Assembly (NCBI GenBank): GCA_003339415.1
Contig: PDHQ01000003.1
Location: 310,001-374,000 of the forward strand
Source of the DNA: Ophiocordyceps camponoti-saundersi (nom. inval.)
Taxonomy: Eukaryota > Ascomycota > Sordariomycetes > Hypocreales > Ophiocordycipitaceae
Reading direction: 5' to 3'
DNA length: 64,000 nt
Of this stretch, positions 1-10,291 are shown in pieces. Numbering within the stretch: the stretch's first letter is position 1; every line of letters starts with the position of its first letter. A program made the position numbers and the translations under genes. The notes below the pieces were generated by a model. It ran no database searches. It was given only the letters and a program-made list of their open reading frames with translations, and had not been told where the DNA came from.

Positions 1-1160
1 CTCATGTCCAGGGTGAGTAAAGAAACAACTGTGACAGAAAGCACTCTTTTATTCTTGTCGTATGCTATGCAGCTCTAACACTCCTCGAATCGAAATAGGA
101 GGTAAGGCCGTGAAGATGATCTGACCATCACACATATAGGGCAATTGTCAGCTATAGCCTCATGTATGCACTTCCTTCATCGGCGTTGAACTCTCGTGTA
201 TTTAGTATTCTTCTTTTTGTCCTTCTTGTGCCCTTTGACAGGAAGAGTTGAGGTTTGGCAGTTGGTGGAATCCTTGACGATGGCTGAGCACATTCGGAAT
301 ATCGTTTCCGTGATTACGATATACCAGCGCCATCTGCCAGTCTCTCCACCATCACGTCGTCGTTCTCTGAGCCCAAGCCTCGCCAACCTCAGACATTCAT
401 GAAAATTTATAAGCAGTGTAGCATATACATATATATATATATCAGCCCATTGTGTAGTCCGAGCGGTCGGGGAAAAGCCATGGAGATTACACTTGCGTCA
501 CGAGACATCCGTTGACATTCTATAAGTGAAGCATCCGTAGCTGACCTATCAATATCAAGGAAAGCAAACACTTGTTTATCATGTGCAAACTCTGGGCAAC
601 TTCAACGTCGTCTTGTCTGATCTGCCTGACAGAGAACTTCTGGGTAGTAACGAGATCTCTCTTCAGGGTTTCCTGCTCCTTGTGCAGAGGAGAATAATGG
701 CGATCACGAGCCATATTAGAGTCGTCGTTGGCCACTAAGAGTGACGCGTCAGATCTGACGTGGCGTCTCTAAATACCCTCATGCTGGAAAAGAAATCCCT
801 TCTATGGAGAGTGCAGCTTGGATATAATCTTTAATCACGTGACCCGAGGATATTTATAGTCACCACGCCATTGCCAGTCACAAAAACCTGCAAAATCACT
901 GCCACAGGCCCACAGCTGACGTCACGGCTCCAGCGTAGTCATCACGTGCAGCTGGAGTTGACGACTCCGCCTGCGCCGGCTTCGGTAACAGAAGCGTGAC
1001 AGTCGGAAGCTTACCTCCAGCTCCTTGTTTCCTCCCTCAAGATGCCTTGAGTAGCAGCAGAAATAGCGGCTGCTCGTCGACACTCAGTCTCCTACCTCTG
1101 TTCTGGTCCGGCCGGCCGGGCTCGGCCGAGGCGAACGTCAACAAGAGACGATTAATAAAA
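1..1160. other. Left-edge intergenic / promoter region of the arrestin gene
   Basis: No credible coding region is visible. The open frames here are under 75 codons, mostly begin with GTG or TTG, and show no recognisable protein features. The right part is the upstream region of the arrestin gene. It contains an AT microsatellite near 430-441, two CACGTG boxes and a TGACGTCA palindrome, annotated separately. Part of the left end could be the untranslated end of a gene lying outside the window. Confidence 0.5.
836..948. promoter_or_regulatory. CACGTG and TGACGTCA boxes upstream of the arrestin gene
   Basis: Two perfect E-box palindromes CACGTG lie at 836-841 and 943-948, and a perfect CRE-type palindrome TGACGTCA lies at 917-924. 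They sit about 210-325 bp upstream of the inferred start codon at 1161. CACGTG is the usual site of basic helix-loop-helix factors and TGACGTCA of bZIP factors. Occupancy is inferred only from the match. Confidence 0.4.
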
Positions 1161-2759
1161 ATGTCGCTCCGCATCACCATCGACCAGCGGCCCGAGTTCT
1201 ATACCAACCTCGATCATGTCAGCGGTCGCGTCGTTCTGGGTCTGAACCGCGCCGAGCAGGTCGGCAGTATCGTCGTCAAGCTCGAGGGCGAATCCATCAC
1301 GGCGCATCAGGTCCCGAACCCCTTCGAACTCGACGCCAATGGTCATCCTCCACCCGCCATGCCCGGACCTCCCGGAAGCGTCGTCGTCGAGAATCACAAG
1401 ATACTCTATCGTATTCAGCAGGTTTTCCCCGACGACTACCACTCCAGCTCTAGCAACCCTTACGGCGCGTTTCCTCTCCAGCCGGGCGAGCACGAGTTTC
1501 CCTTCAGATTCAAGTTGCCTGTCAACAATGCTTGCAGCGATAACGTCGCCATGGCTCGCATGGGCGGCTTCAACTCGGGCGGCGGCCTTTTCGGAATGGG
1601 AGGCGTTCGGCTCATGGACGGCACAAAGCAACTCTATCTCCGTCATGTAACCCGCACGCTGCCGCCGTCTCTGACCGGCTACCCTATGGATGGTGAAATT
1701 CGCTACTTCATCAAGGTCACCGTTCAGCGTCCTGGCTTTCTCAAGGAAAATTGGCGCTACCAGACTGGTCTCAAGTTTCTACCCATCGAACCGCCCAGAC
1801 CTCCCAAGTCTGGCCAGGAGGCCTTCGCTCGACGCCCCTTTACATTTCGGCCACGCTCGATCCCGTCTTATCCAGACATGAAACGCACCTCTGCCACGTC
1901 CAAGAAGGGCGAAAAGGACTCGGGGCTTCCCACGCCGCCGCCACCGCCACCGAACATTGAGATATCGGCCCGTCTGCCTCACCCGCCTATTCTAACCTGC
2001 AATCAGCCCGTTCCCCTCCGCCTAATAGCCAAAAAGCTCTCCAAATGCCCTGATCAAGTCTACCTCATCTCCTTCCAGCTCGACCTCATCGGTCTCACAG
2101 AATTTAGGACGCACGGCTTGAACAAGGTCAAGGTCAACCGCTGGGTGGTCGTGTCCAACTCGAATCTCAACATCCCCGTCACGTCGTCGCCCCACGATGA
2201 CGTCGGCGATGAGCTTGTTTTGCCAGACGAATTGTGGAGGAGCCGACCCTTGCCCAACACCGTCGCGCCCTCCTTTGTTACCTGCAACATAAGTCGCCGA
2301 TATCAGATGGAGATTAAGCTGGGTCTAGCTTGGGGGAAGCCGGGAACGCTCAAGGATCCTCTTCACCCGCAGACCATCTACCTTTCCCTTCACTTCTCCC
2401 ATATTGACGTTTACTCGGGAATTACTCCGCCGCCCGAACTAGTCGAAGCCGCCAAGAGTCGAAAACCTGGACGCGTTACATCAGGTCGCCCTCCTCTGCC
2501 GGCCCGACCCTCCGTCACCGGCTCTAGTGCGTCCACCAGTACCCGACCATCATCTGTGGCCTCATCCAGCCACGATCCCTTGTATCCTCCACAATTGGCT
2601 CCAGGTCAATCGCCGGTATCCTCCGACGCGGCACCACCGAGTTATGATGAAGCCATGGCCGAGAACCTAGCAGGACCCTTTGACGGCACGCGTCCCAGGC
2701 CAGCCTACAGTGGCGTTACGAATGAGAACGCTCCGAGCACAATGCCCGAAAAACGATGA
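1161..2759 (+). CDS. Arrestin-domain protein with PPxY motif (alpha-arrestin ubiquitin-ligase adaptor)
   Basis: This single-exon gene encodes about 532 residues. The first half matches an arrestin N domain (beta-sandwich, with EFPFRFKLP and later GEIRYFIKVTVQRPGFL). The middle matches an arrestin C domain (from about residue 260, containing LISFQLDLIGLTEFRTH and LSLHFSHIDVYSG). A PPSY motif followed by DEAM sits at residues 492-495. In yeast and Aspergillus, alpha-arrestins use PPxY motifs to bind the WW domains of the Rsp5/HulA HECT ligase and direct ubiquitination and endocytosis of plasma-membrane transporters. That role is inferred here. The ATG at 1161 was chosen because it is the first in-frame ATG and begins the conserved sequence; the frame stays open upstream only through a GTG. 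The C-terminal 100 residues are Ser/Pro-rich and probably disordered. Confidence 0.88.
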   Translation: MSLRITIDQRPEFYTNLDHVSGRVVLGLNRAEQVGSIVVKLEGESITAHQVPNPFELDANGHPPPAMPGPPGSVVVENHKILYRIQQVFPDDYHSSSSNPYGAFPLQPGEHEFPFRFKLPVNNACSDNVAMARMGGFNSGGGLFGMGGVRLMDGTKQLYLRHVTRTLPPSLTGYPMDGEIRYFIKVTVQRPGFLKENWRYQTGLKFLPIEPPRPPKSGQEAFARRPFTFRPRSIPSYPDMKRTSATSKKGEKDSGLPTPPPPPPNIEISARLPHPPILTCNQPVPLRLIAKKLSKCPDQVYLISFQLDLIGLTEFRTHGLNKVKVNRWVVVSNSNLNIPVTSSPHDDVGDELVLPDELWRSRPLPNTVAPSFVTCNISRRYQMEIKLGLAWGKPGTLKDPLHPQTIYLSLHFSHIDVYSGITPPPELVEAAKSRKPGRVTSGRPPLPARPSVTGSSASTSTRPSSVASSSHDPLYPPQLAPGQSPVSSDAAPPSYDEAMAENLAGPFDGTRPRPAYSGVTNENAPSTMPEKR

Positions 2760-3084
2760 GCGGGGAGGAGGGTGTAATAGAGGTCCTATAATGAAGGCAC
2801 TGGCCTCGTCTGCATAGCATGGAGTTTCAACATATTTATGTACACAGAATGTTTAAAGGTGAGGCGAACAGCGCCTACGGGGAAGTCGAAACAGAGCAAC
2901 GGCCAAAGTGCTGGAATACAGAGGCGTCATCATCGACGCCGTCGAGGCAATGGATGAGACCATGACACGTCAAGCCACGTTGTATGTAGTATAGGAGTAA
3001 TAGTGATGTGTCGATGGAATAATGGCTTCTGCCTGCTCCTCCTCCATTTCCCGAGCCGTCAAAAGTCGAAGAAAGGGCAGCCGA
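2760..3084. other. Convergent 3' region
   Basis: This is the short gap between the 3' ends of the arrestin gene (+) and the DUF1254 gene (-). No gene is visible. It presumably holds both 3' untranslated regions and polyadenylation signals. Confidence 0.5.
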
Positions 3085-4969
3085 TCAATCGACTATAGCT
3101 CTTCTCCTGGTCACGGTTGGGTAAATAAATCTGCCGGCAATCATTGGATGTTTCGTGCCGACGAGACGAACTGCAGAGAGATTAGATCAGCCTCAACTGG
3201 GAAACACTGAGGGCAAGGGCCCAAGACTCACGATTCATGAGGAATTTGTCGCCCCTGGTCGGAGCTGGAAGCCAGTTAGTTGTCCAGTTGGCCGGCGGAG
3301 GCACGTCCTGCGACTGAATGAGGATAGAGAAGGGAGTTGACCAGCTCCATAAGGCGTTAATAGGTTGATCGCTGGTTTGCGTCCCGTTGCCGCCGATCGG
3401 GTGCGTCTGATTGCTGCCGCCGTTCTCCGTCAGATTGCTGCCGCTGCCGAGGCCGAAACGGTTCAGCGGGTTGGGGATGAAGCCGCCCTCGAGGTCGTGC
3501 AGCGACAGGCTCCAGAAGCCGCTGACCGTGATGGGAGGCTTTCCCGACGGGAAGGTGACGACGAGGGCGTCGTCGCGATCAAGCGAGATGCCGTCTTTCG
3601 CCCCCTGATGGACGCTGCTGCCCAGCCAAGACAGAGACAGGACCTCGGATGATAGCAGCTGAAGATAGTCCATTGAGGCGGCCAGGCTGCGGACGGCGTA
3701 CTGTTCCTTGAACGAGCCGGTTAGGCCGCGAGGGAAGCCGAACCAGCCGTTTCCGTAGGGGTGAAGCTGCTTCTCGGCGGCACGGATGCCCTGGTCGACG
3801 ATACGGACGGCCGTTTCGTACTGGACGTCAGAATCGGGTTCGTACCGACCCTGAGCGAGACCAGCCTCTTCAAGAATGTGCGTGACGGTCGCGCCCTCTC
3901 TCGGTTTCCAGGGACGATTAAAGGGGTCGAAACGGGCTACGATGTCGAGAAGATCCCTTACTTCGTGACGGCGTAGCTGGCCAGCTGGTCGTTGAGCTAC
4001 GGAGTCGAGAAGGCCGTCGCCCAACAACTCGGAAGTGAGTCTCGGGCCCAGAGGAGACCCCTTACGGACTTCTGGAGTCAACTTGATGCTGCCCTGGGCT
4101 TCTCGTGCGGCGTTCAGGTCCGTTTCGTTGCTGTTGTTCCGGACGTGTATCTGCGGCATGACGAGGCCGTGGACGGTTGGGAAGAAGATGTTTCCGACGT
4201 AGTCTGTGGTTCCCTCGTCTGATTCGACGAAGCCGATTTGCCATGGTTTGTCTGCGATTTGGACGAGGTATTTCCCTGGGACGGTCATGGAGAGTCTGCC
4301 TATGTTGGCGAAGTTGTTGGACCAGCTGGGTTGGTGAGGTATGTTAGTTGTGGACCTGGTTTACAGGTATGATGTTGTCGTGTATTATGGGGATTCAACT
4401 GGGGGACGAGGAAGAGGAAACTCTTGGCAAGATGTAGTTTACATGCATGTCGATATCGTATATCAAGGGTGTTCAAACTCGGAGAAGAGAGGAGAAAGGA
4501 AGCTCTTGACAAGACTTACACATCGTAAAACGAAACGACAAAGTAACGACCATCATTTATCTTGGGTATCGTCAAGACAACGTTGCTCGTAGAGAGGTCT
4601 ATGGCGGCCGCGGAGTAGAGCACGTCCGGGTCAGGACGTCCCGGGGGAACTTCATCTTCATCTTCATCGTCTTCCTCCGCCATGACGGTGTTTCTATGAT
4701 GCTGAAAAGCATTGGGTCCGACAGAGGCCAGCACAGGTCCCACGGCGACGGCATATTGAGCCAGAGGGTAGCCATACTAACCCGTTGACAAGTCAGTTTG
4801 CGGCCGTGGACTGATGTTCTCTGTCTCTTACCGTTATGGCAAAGGCCGTTGCGTTGGTTAGACGCAACGACTCTTCTTCTGTCCTAGGAGGCCTGTCATG
4901 AGTAGGAAGAGCACGAGTGGTGCATAGGATGGCACCGAGGGCCAGGCCGAAGCTTGCAAAGGACCTCAT
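3085..4969 (-). CDS. Secreted DUF1254/DUF1214 domain protein
   Basis: Four exons join into a 524-residue protein: 4832-4969, 4520-4776, 3232-4325 and 3085-3170 (complement). Introns are 55, 194 and 61 bp with GT/AG ends (donors gtaaga, gtaagt, gtgagt). The N-terminus is a signal peptide: a hydrophobic core, then an Ala-Leu-Pro junction near residue 22. The DUF1254 region follows (YGYPLAQYA, then FYDVWSNNFANIGRLS across the second splice), then DUF1214 (GFWSLSLHDLEGGFIPNP) and the usual short C-terminal tail after LMNLRL. DUF1254/DUF1214 pairs are common in bacteria and patchy in fungi, and their biochemical role is not established. Several Asn-X-Ser/Thr sites fit secretion. A second in-frame ATG at 5020 would add 17 residues ahead of the signal peptide and is less likely. 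Confidence 0.82.
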
Positions 4970-6673
4970 CTTGAGTCTCTTGTGAGCAAGCAGTGTAAAG
5001 AAGAGACACCCCAGCGGCATTCCATCATATCCGGCAAGGGGTTATCCATCCTTATTTAACGTGCCGGTCTTGAAGGTGCGGCTCGGGGATATGCCCTCAT
5101 GCAAACAGTCCCATGCATAAGGAAATGACCTGTATAAGAAAAAAAACCAGGAAGTAACTCTACGGCATCTCTCATTAGAAGCAAAAAGACTCAGGTGATG
5201 TTAGTTTCTCACGACGTACGTGATGATAGTCCAAAAGTTGGGTCTTATCCAAGAACCATGTCGCGGCAGAAGAGACGGCGAGCATATGGACGATGCGGAT
5301 ATGCAGACGCGGCACGGGTCCCTGATGGAACCTTTCTTTTCTGGAAAGGGGGCCCTTTTGCTCCGTTCAGATGTAAGTGTTGTAGGTGTCATCGATGCCA
5401 CCATTCTTGCAGCTTGAAGGGGGGGGGGGGGGGGGTTTCATTGACTTGGTTTTCCTCATCCGGAGCAATATTGGCACTTTGATGGAAGGCTTTGCTACTG
5501 AATTGGGGAGGGAATAAACCTGGATGAAGCTTGGGATTTAATGCCGCTGACGATGGTTATAGACGGGAACTATTACGCCAGCATATATGTACACCTATAT
5601 CCTGGGTGAAGACTATAGACCAAGGGTAAATGAGTCTCATTAGAGAGGTAGATAGACGGAGTAACAGAACGAATCCAGTCGGCAACGATATGCTATAGCC
5701 TTCCTAGGTATTCGTCTCTGTTGCATGGCCCGTTCAAAGATCCCCCTCTCCCGCCCCGATCAATGCCGGAGAAGATGCCCAATGTGCTATGCATTACGGC
5801 CGGTGCAACGGGACGGCTTCGTCTCGTGACGCTGATCGGTGGTTATCACCGTATGAGACCATATTCTCTTGAATGACTGACGGTGAAAGGAGCAGAAGCT
5901 GCAGGGAATCCATCTTGGAAAGCCCCTTGTTCCATCGTCCGGCTCGGCAATCTGCGGCACGGCTTCAAGCCCTTGTTGTTCTCTCCCGCCAAAGCTAATC
6001 AACAGTCTAGGCCATCATCTACTTATTGCCGGACGCCTTCTACGCAACCTGGTCTTCAGTAAGACAAGTCATGAGCTTTCTATACACTTTTTTCTTCAGT
6101 GGAACATCCCGTCTGAGTTACGAGCTTGGCATATGGCGTGTCAATGTACGCGTGCAATGAACCTACAGACTCGTATTCTATCGCTCTATAAAGTTTGCTT
6201 ATAGACTTATAGTGGTATTCATAGATGTTGGTCCCCATCATGTTCACGGCGTCGTTCCTTTCGAGTGTCTTGAGCTGGATACAGGACATACTTGATGACC
6301 CTTTCGCCTTGGCGTCGATATCCTCCAACAGTTGCTCTCTCTATAGTTGTAGCTGATATCAGACATCAAGTGTCATTCTCAATAGGTAGCTTGAGCGTTC
6401 GTATCGTCAAATAACTCTCAGCGGAGGACATAGCACACACATGGACAGCCACGTGTTGCCCTGTTCGTAATTCTGGGGAAGCTGCTTTGAAACTCGTTTA
6501 TTCATATCAGAGTTTGGTCTATATCTTTGCTGCTCCTACTTCTACCTATCGATATGTTCATGTGGTTTTGAAGGATTTCACGATGAATTGACTTATAGAC
6601 TCACTCTTTAGCTGTTGCTTCACCCCTTTGACCACATTAACATGCCACGTCAAAGACCAAGCCGGCAGTGACC
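4970..6673. other. 1.7-kb intergenic region, divergent promoters
   Basis: This lies between the divergently transcribed DUF1254 gene (-) and the enterotoxin-A-like gene (+). A run of G occupies about 5419-5436. Base composition is more AT-rich than in the flanking genes. The only open frames are short, lack an ATG start or have no protein-like features, so I call no gene. Confidence 0.45.
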
Positions 6674-8316
6674 ATGTTACCGACGTTTTATCCCTCATTT
6701 GCGATATTCGTCGCATGTCTCTGCCGTGTTCTAAGCCTTTGCCAGGCTCAACTCCCTCCTGGGGACAGGTCATACTACGTTTTCCGAGGAGACACTCGCA
6801 GCCCGGCAGATATTCAAGCAGCAGGCGGCTTTCTCCCCGACGACGAGATAGACTATGACGACCCTGCAGTCTACAGCCTCTCGGGTCACGTCAATGGGAG
6901 GCTGGCATACTCAGCCTACATATCTACCTCGAGAAGCTTCGGGCAGTCGGCTGTTCACTTTGCCATCAGGCTTGGGCCGGGCAGCTACGTTTATCGTATA
7001 CACGTCACTCCCAACATGATTGACGTGAACAGCGTCATTACCAGTGGTCCCTACGTGTTCCAGCATGAAGTCAGCGCGTTAGGAGGCATTCCATGGACTG
7101 CCGTTCAGGGTTGGTTGCGAATGTCTGACGACGACGACGACTCTTCCGGGTTCGAAGACGATACTTGTTTCGATTTGTTTGCTCCGCGGCCGTTCGATAA
7201 TGTCCGAGCTGACGATTACACGGCTCGATATGTGAGAGACTTTGAGTGGCGGTTTGCGAATAATTTCGACTATGTTCAACAAGGCAACTGGACAGTGGTG
7301 CAAACTGCAGACAACCAAGATGTCGCCATCCTGGCGGAACGGAGAGAGGGACATCTTGCGGAAGCGGCAAGACGTTTCATGAATGACTTTGGTGAAGGTG
7401 TCGGATGGCAAAGGGATCAGAGGTTTCCGCTGTGGCAACCAGAAGACGTGTCGCCGAGCGTGGACTATGGTGAGTTGGGTTTCTCTCTCACACAAACATA
7501 TCTACATATACGCAAGCAGCGCTGATTTGACGATGGTATCCTTCCAGCCATCTACGATCCCGGTTCATCAGCCCAACAGGCTTTCGAACTTGTCAGGGAG
7601 GACCTCATGATCATAGGAGAATATCTCGACGGTCAAGGTTTCCCATGCCAAGAGAACAACAACGCTACAGATAGTTTTGTCAGAGCGGAGGCAAATGCCA
7701 TTTTGACTAGAGAGACAGAAAGATGGGAGCGATCTAATCCAATATTTGCCGAAGCAGACGCAGCTATCGAGGCGTCTCTGGAGGCACTACGTCAACGCGA
7801 TGCCATGTGTCACGTCCTGAACGGATGTGACATTCATTCCGACATCTCGATGCGCAAACGAAGAACAACAGGTGAGGCGGACGGACCATTCCGATATATC
7901 ACTGAAAGTGTGTGTACTAAACGGAACCCATCGCGGCAGATGAGAACAAGAGCAAACTGAGAGATGTTTGCAAGAAAGTACGGAAGAGCGTCAAGGCCAA
8001 GTGCAGAGCAGAGGCACTCGTTTGCCAAACTGGAAAGTCGGATGTTAGATGTCAAGACGGCAGTAGGTTTAGATATGAAGCTGCTGGGGGGAAAGATGAT
8101 GATGGGAAGGACGTCGACCTTATTCTATTGCTCCCGTCATCGGACGATCTGATGGAAGCAACGAAAGAACGCCCTCGCAAGCTGAACGTATCGGCTATTG
8201 ACACAACAGGGCAGAACAAGACGGACCAGGCTGGGATCGAAAGGGTTGCTGGTGAAACGAAGGGGAAGAGGAGAGGGAAGGCAGGGCGCGGCAGAAAGGA
8301 TGATACGGCTCTTTGA
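6674..8316 (+). CDS. Heat-labile enterotoxin A-chain-like ADP-ribosyltransferase, secreted
   Basis: Three exons (6674-7469, 7548-7871, 7940-8316) encode 498 residues; introns are 78 and 68 bp with gtgagt and gtgagg donors. A hydrophobic signal peptide ends near Ala25. The ADP-ribosyltransferase core follows: the NAD-binding Arg38 in VFRGD, the Ser-Thr-Ser stretch at 84-86, and the catalytic-loop Glu132 in FQHEVSALGGIPW, which strongly matches the enterotoxin A family. The position two residues before the catalytic Glu is Gln130, not Glu. After the core come a Cys-containing, mostly helical region and a Lys/Arg-rich tail (GKRRGKAGRGRK) with no family I recognise. The start is the ATG at 6674, since the frame extends upstream only to a GTG. 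No B-subunit-like gene lies nearby. Such proteins are expanded in insect-pathogenic Hypocreales; activity and target here are unknown. Confidence 0.85.
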
Positions 8317-8640
8317 ACACTTGTGAGAGTAAATTGTGATGATTTCCTTTTATTGACTCGGTCGATAGATTGGTTCTAGATATGCTCAAGGTATAGATAG
8401 GTCAATGGTATACCCTGTTTAACATGAGGGTTCTGGAGCTCACAGTTGATAGCAGACGGTTTCTCCCTGTTAACGAAATGACGTCATACCCTTCCCTCAA
8501 GACATCTGTTTACCTAACGACGTCATTACTCTTCATTACTTGACACTTGACATCGACACTCACATCATATAGCCCGTACCATTGAAATACATACATACAC
8601 TCGGCCTTCTCTTGCTTCATCAGTACCCTCCAAAAAAGAC
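8317..8640. promoter_or_regulatory. Lipase upstream region with two CRE-like boxes
   Basis: This 324-bp gap precedes the lipase gene. It holds a perfect TGACGTCA palindrome at 8480-8487 and a second, near-identical CGACGTCA at 8518-8525, 38 bp apart. Both are candidate bZIP sites. No coding sequence is visible. Confidence 0.4.
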
Positions 8641-9740
8641 ATGAGGCAAAAACGTATCATCGACTCATGTCGCCGACGACCCCTGACAGCCACCAGTCAC
8701 AGGCAGGCGGCACGTCCGGACTTTGCCACCATCCGCGACAGCTACGGTGCGTCGCGCACGGCCCCCCTTCTCTAATCCTTCCTTTGTCCCGTATCCATCT
8801 CTTCTCCCCACGTAGCTGCCGGCCGGCGGGGGAAACTAAAACGTGGAAGCCCCGGCCCGCACCGCAACCGAGGCTGATGGAGGAAGAGAGTCGACGAGGA
8901 GAGCGAGCGTCCTAAAAGCAAAATAAACAACAAGCAGCCACGCCAAAACACCCCATAGTCTTGGCCCACGGCCTGCTGGGCTTCTCCGAACTGACGGTGC
9001 TTCCCGCGCCCGTGCCCCCGGTACAATACTGGCATGGCATCAAGCAGGCTCTCGTAGCCCAGGGCTGTCCGAGCGTCATCACGACCTCGGTCCCGCCATC
9101 CGGCTCTATAGAGCAGCGGGCTGCCAAGCTGGCGGCCGACATCGACGCCGCCACGTCGGCGCGAACCGGCCCCGTCAACATCATCGCTCATAGCATGGGA
9201 GGGCTCGACGCCCGGTACATGATCTCGCGTCATCGTGGCGCCGCCGCCGCCGTCGCCTCGCTCACCACCATCTCTACCCCCCATCGCGGCAGCGCCTTTG
9301 CCGACTACGTCCTCGCTTCCGGCCTTTTGCCTCGGGTATACGGCTTGCTTACCAAGGTCGGGCTCGGCACGCAGGCGTTTGAGCAGCTGACGACTCGGTA
9401 CATGGCCGACGACTTTAACCCGCGCACCGAGGACGACCCGGGCGTGCGATACTTTTCCTACGGCGCCGTCGCCCCTAGTCCGTCGATTTTCAGCCCGTTT
9501 AGGCTGCCGCATAGCATCATACAAGAGGCCGAAGGGCCCAACGACGGGCTCGTCAGCGTCCAGAGCAGTCGCTGGGGGACGTACGAGGGCACCATTGATG
9601 GTGTCAGTCATCTGGACCTCATAAATTGGTCCAACAGACTGAGGTGGACGGTGCGCGAATGGATGGGTGTCAAGCGCAACTTCAATGCCATTGCCTTTTA
9701 TCTTGCCATCACCGACAGGCTGGCGGCCGAGGGCTTTTGA
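8641..9740 (+). CDS. Alpha/beta-hydrolase, triacylglycerol-lipase family
   Basis: Two exons (8641-8746 and 8938-9740) encode 302 residues. The 191-bp intron begins gtgcgt and ends caagcag. Across the splice the protein reads RDSYATPKHPIVLAHGLLGF, a typical start for this family. The oxyanion-hole HG is at residues 46-47. The nucleophile elbow AHSMGG has Ser121, a probable acidic residue is in GPNDGLVS (about 238), and the probable catalytic His is in SHLDLINW (about 260). It resembles fungal lipase-2-like / PGAP1-type esterases acting on acyl esters; the substrate is unknown. The N-terminus is Arg-rich without acidic residues until residue 8 and could be a mitochondrial targeting signal, although it is short. 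The first exon rests on frame, splice signals and family resemblance, so the start is less certain than the core. Confidence 0.82.
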
Positions 9741-10042
9741 GGTATCGGTGGTTGTTGATATTACCCTAGCGAAGATGCGAAGCCTCCTCCCACCACTCCT
9801 CCCCAAACTCGTGAATTCCCCCCAAAACGACTCCAGCCAGCCAAGCTCGTAGATGGACGCCAAATGCAGTTTATGTATGTACACGAGTACAGCAGGTATG
9901 TTTCAGGTGATGGAGAAAAAGGGATAGAAGGAAAGAAGAAAAAATAGTTCGCCGGCGACTCAGACGATGCAGCTTTATCTTTGCATCCGTCGCAGACGTC
10001 GGAAGATTGAAGTTGGACAGCTTCGTCCGACTGGTCGTAAGA
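9741..10042. other. Convergent 3' region
   Basis: This gap separates the lipase 3' end (+) from the small membrane protein 3' end (-). No gene is visible. Confidence 0.45.
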
Positions 10043-10291
10043 CTAAAAGTTGCTGGGCTTCCTCTCCTTGCGCTTTTGGAACAGCCTGTAGGCGAAGAGG
10101 GATAGGACGCCGACGGCGACTGATGATGATGAGCCTGTTAGCGGCGGCTACCCAGGTGTGACAGGGGTAGGAAGGAAAGATTTACCGAGGAAGACGATGC
10201 AAAAGACGAGAACGACGCCAGGCTCACGATAGGCCCAATTGTGTTCGTGCGGTGCGCGCTCGACGAGGACGGGGGCGCTGATGACGGCCAT
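10043..10291 (-). CDS. Small membrane protein (60 residues or more)
   Basis: Two exons (10186-10291 and 10043-10119, complement) separated by a 66-bp intron (gtaaat...atcatcag) give 60 residues. They start MAVISAPVLVERAPHEHNW, continue with one hydrophobic helix (VVLVFCIVFLVAVGVLSLFAY) and end in a basic tail, QKRKERKPSNF. The frame stays open upstream of this ATG through another hydrophobic stretch (AFFLFLTTVT) to an acceptor-like cctcctcag at about 10326. An upstream donor (gtgagt at about 10492) would join it in frame to ALSQD, so the real protein may be longer and have two membrane helices. I do not recognise the family. Evidence is the splice signals, a clean frame and membrane-protein character. 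Confidence 0.55.

Noticed and set aside
6080..6328. 82-codon minus-strand frame in the 5-6.6 kb gap
   Set aside because: It begins with TTG, has no neighbours in frame and no recognisable features.
8772..9884. 370-codon minus-strand frame over the lipase gene
   Set aside because: It is antisense to a clear alpha/beta-hydrolase, is rich in Arg/Gly/Asp of mixed type and has no recognisable motif.
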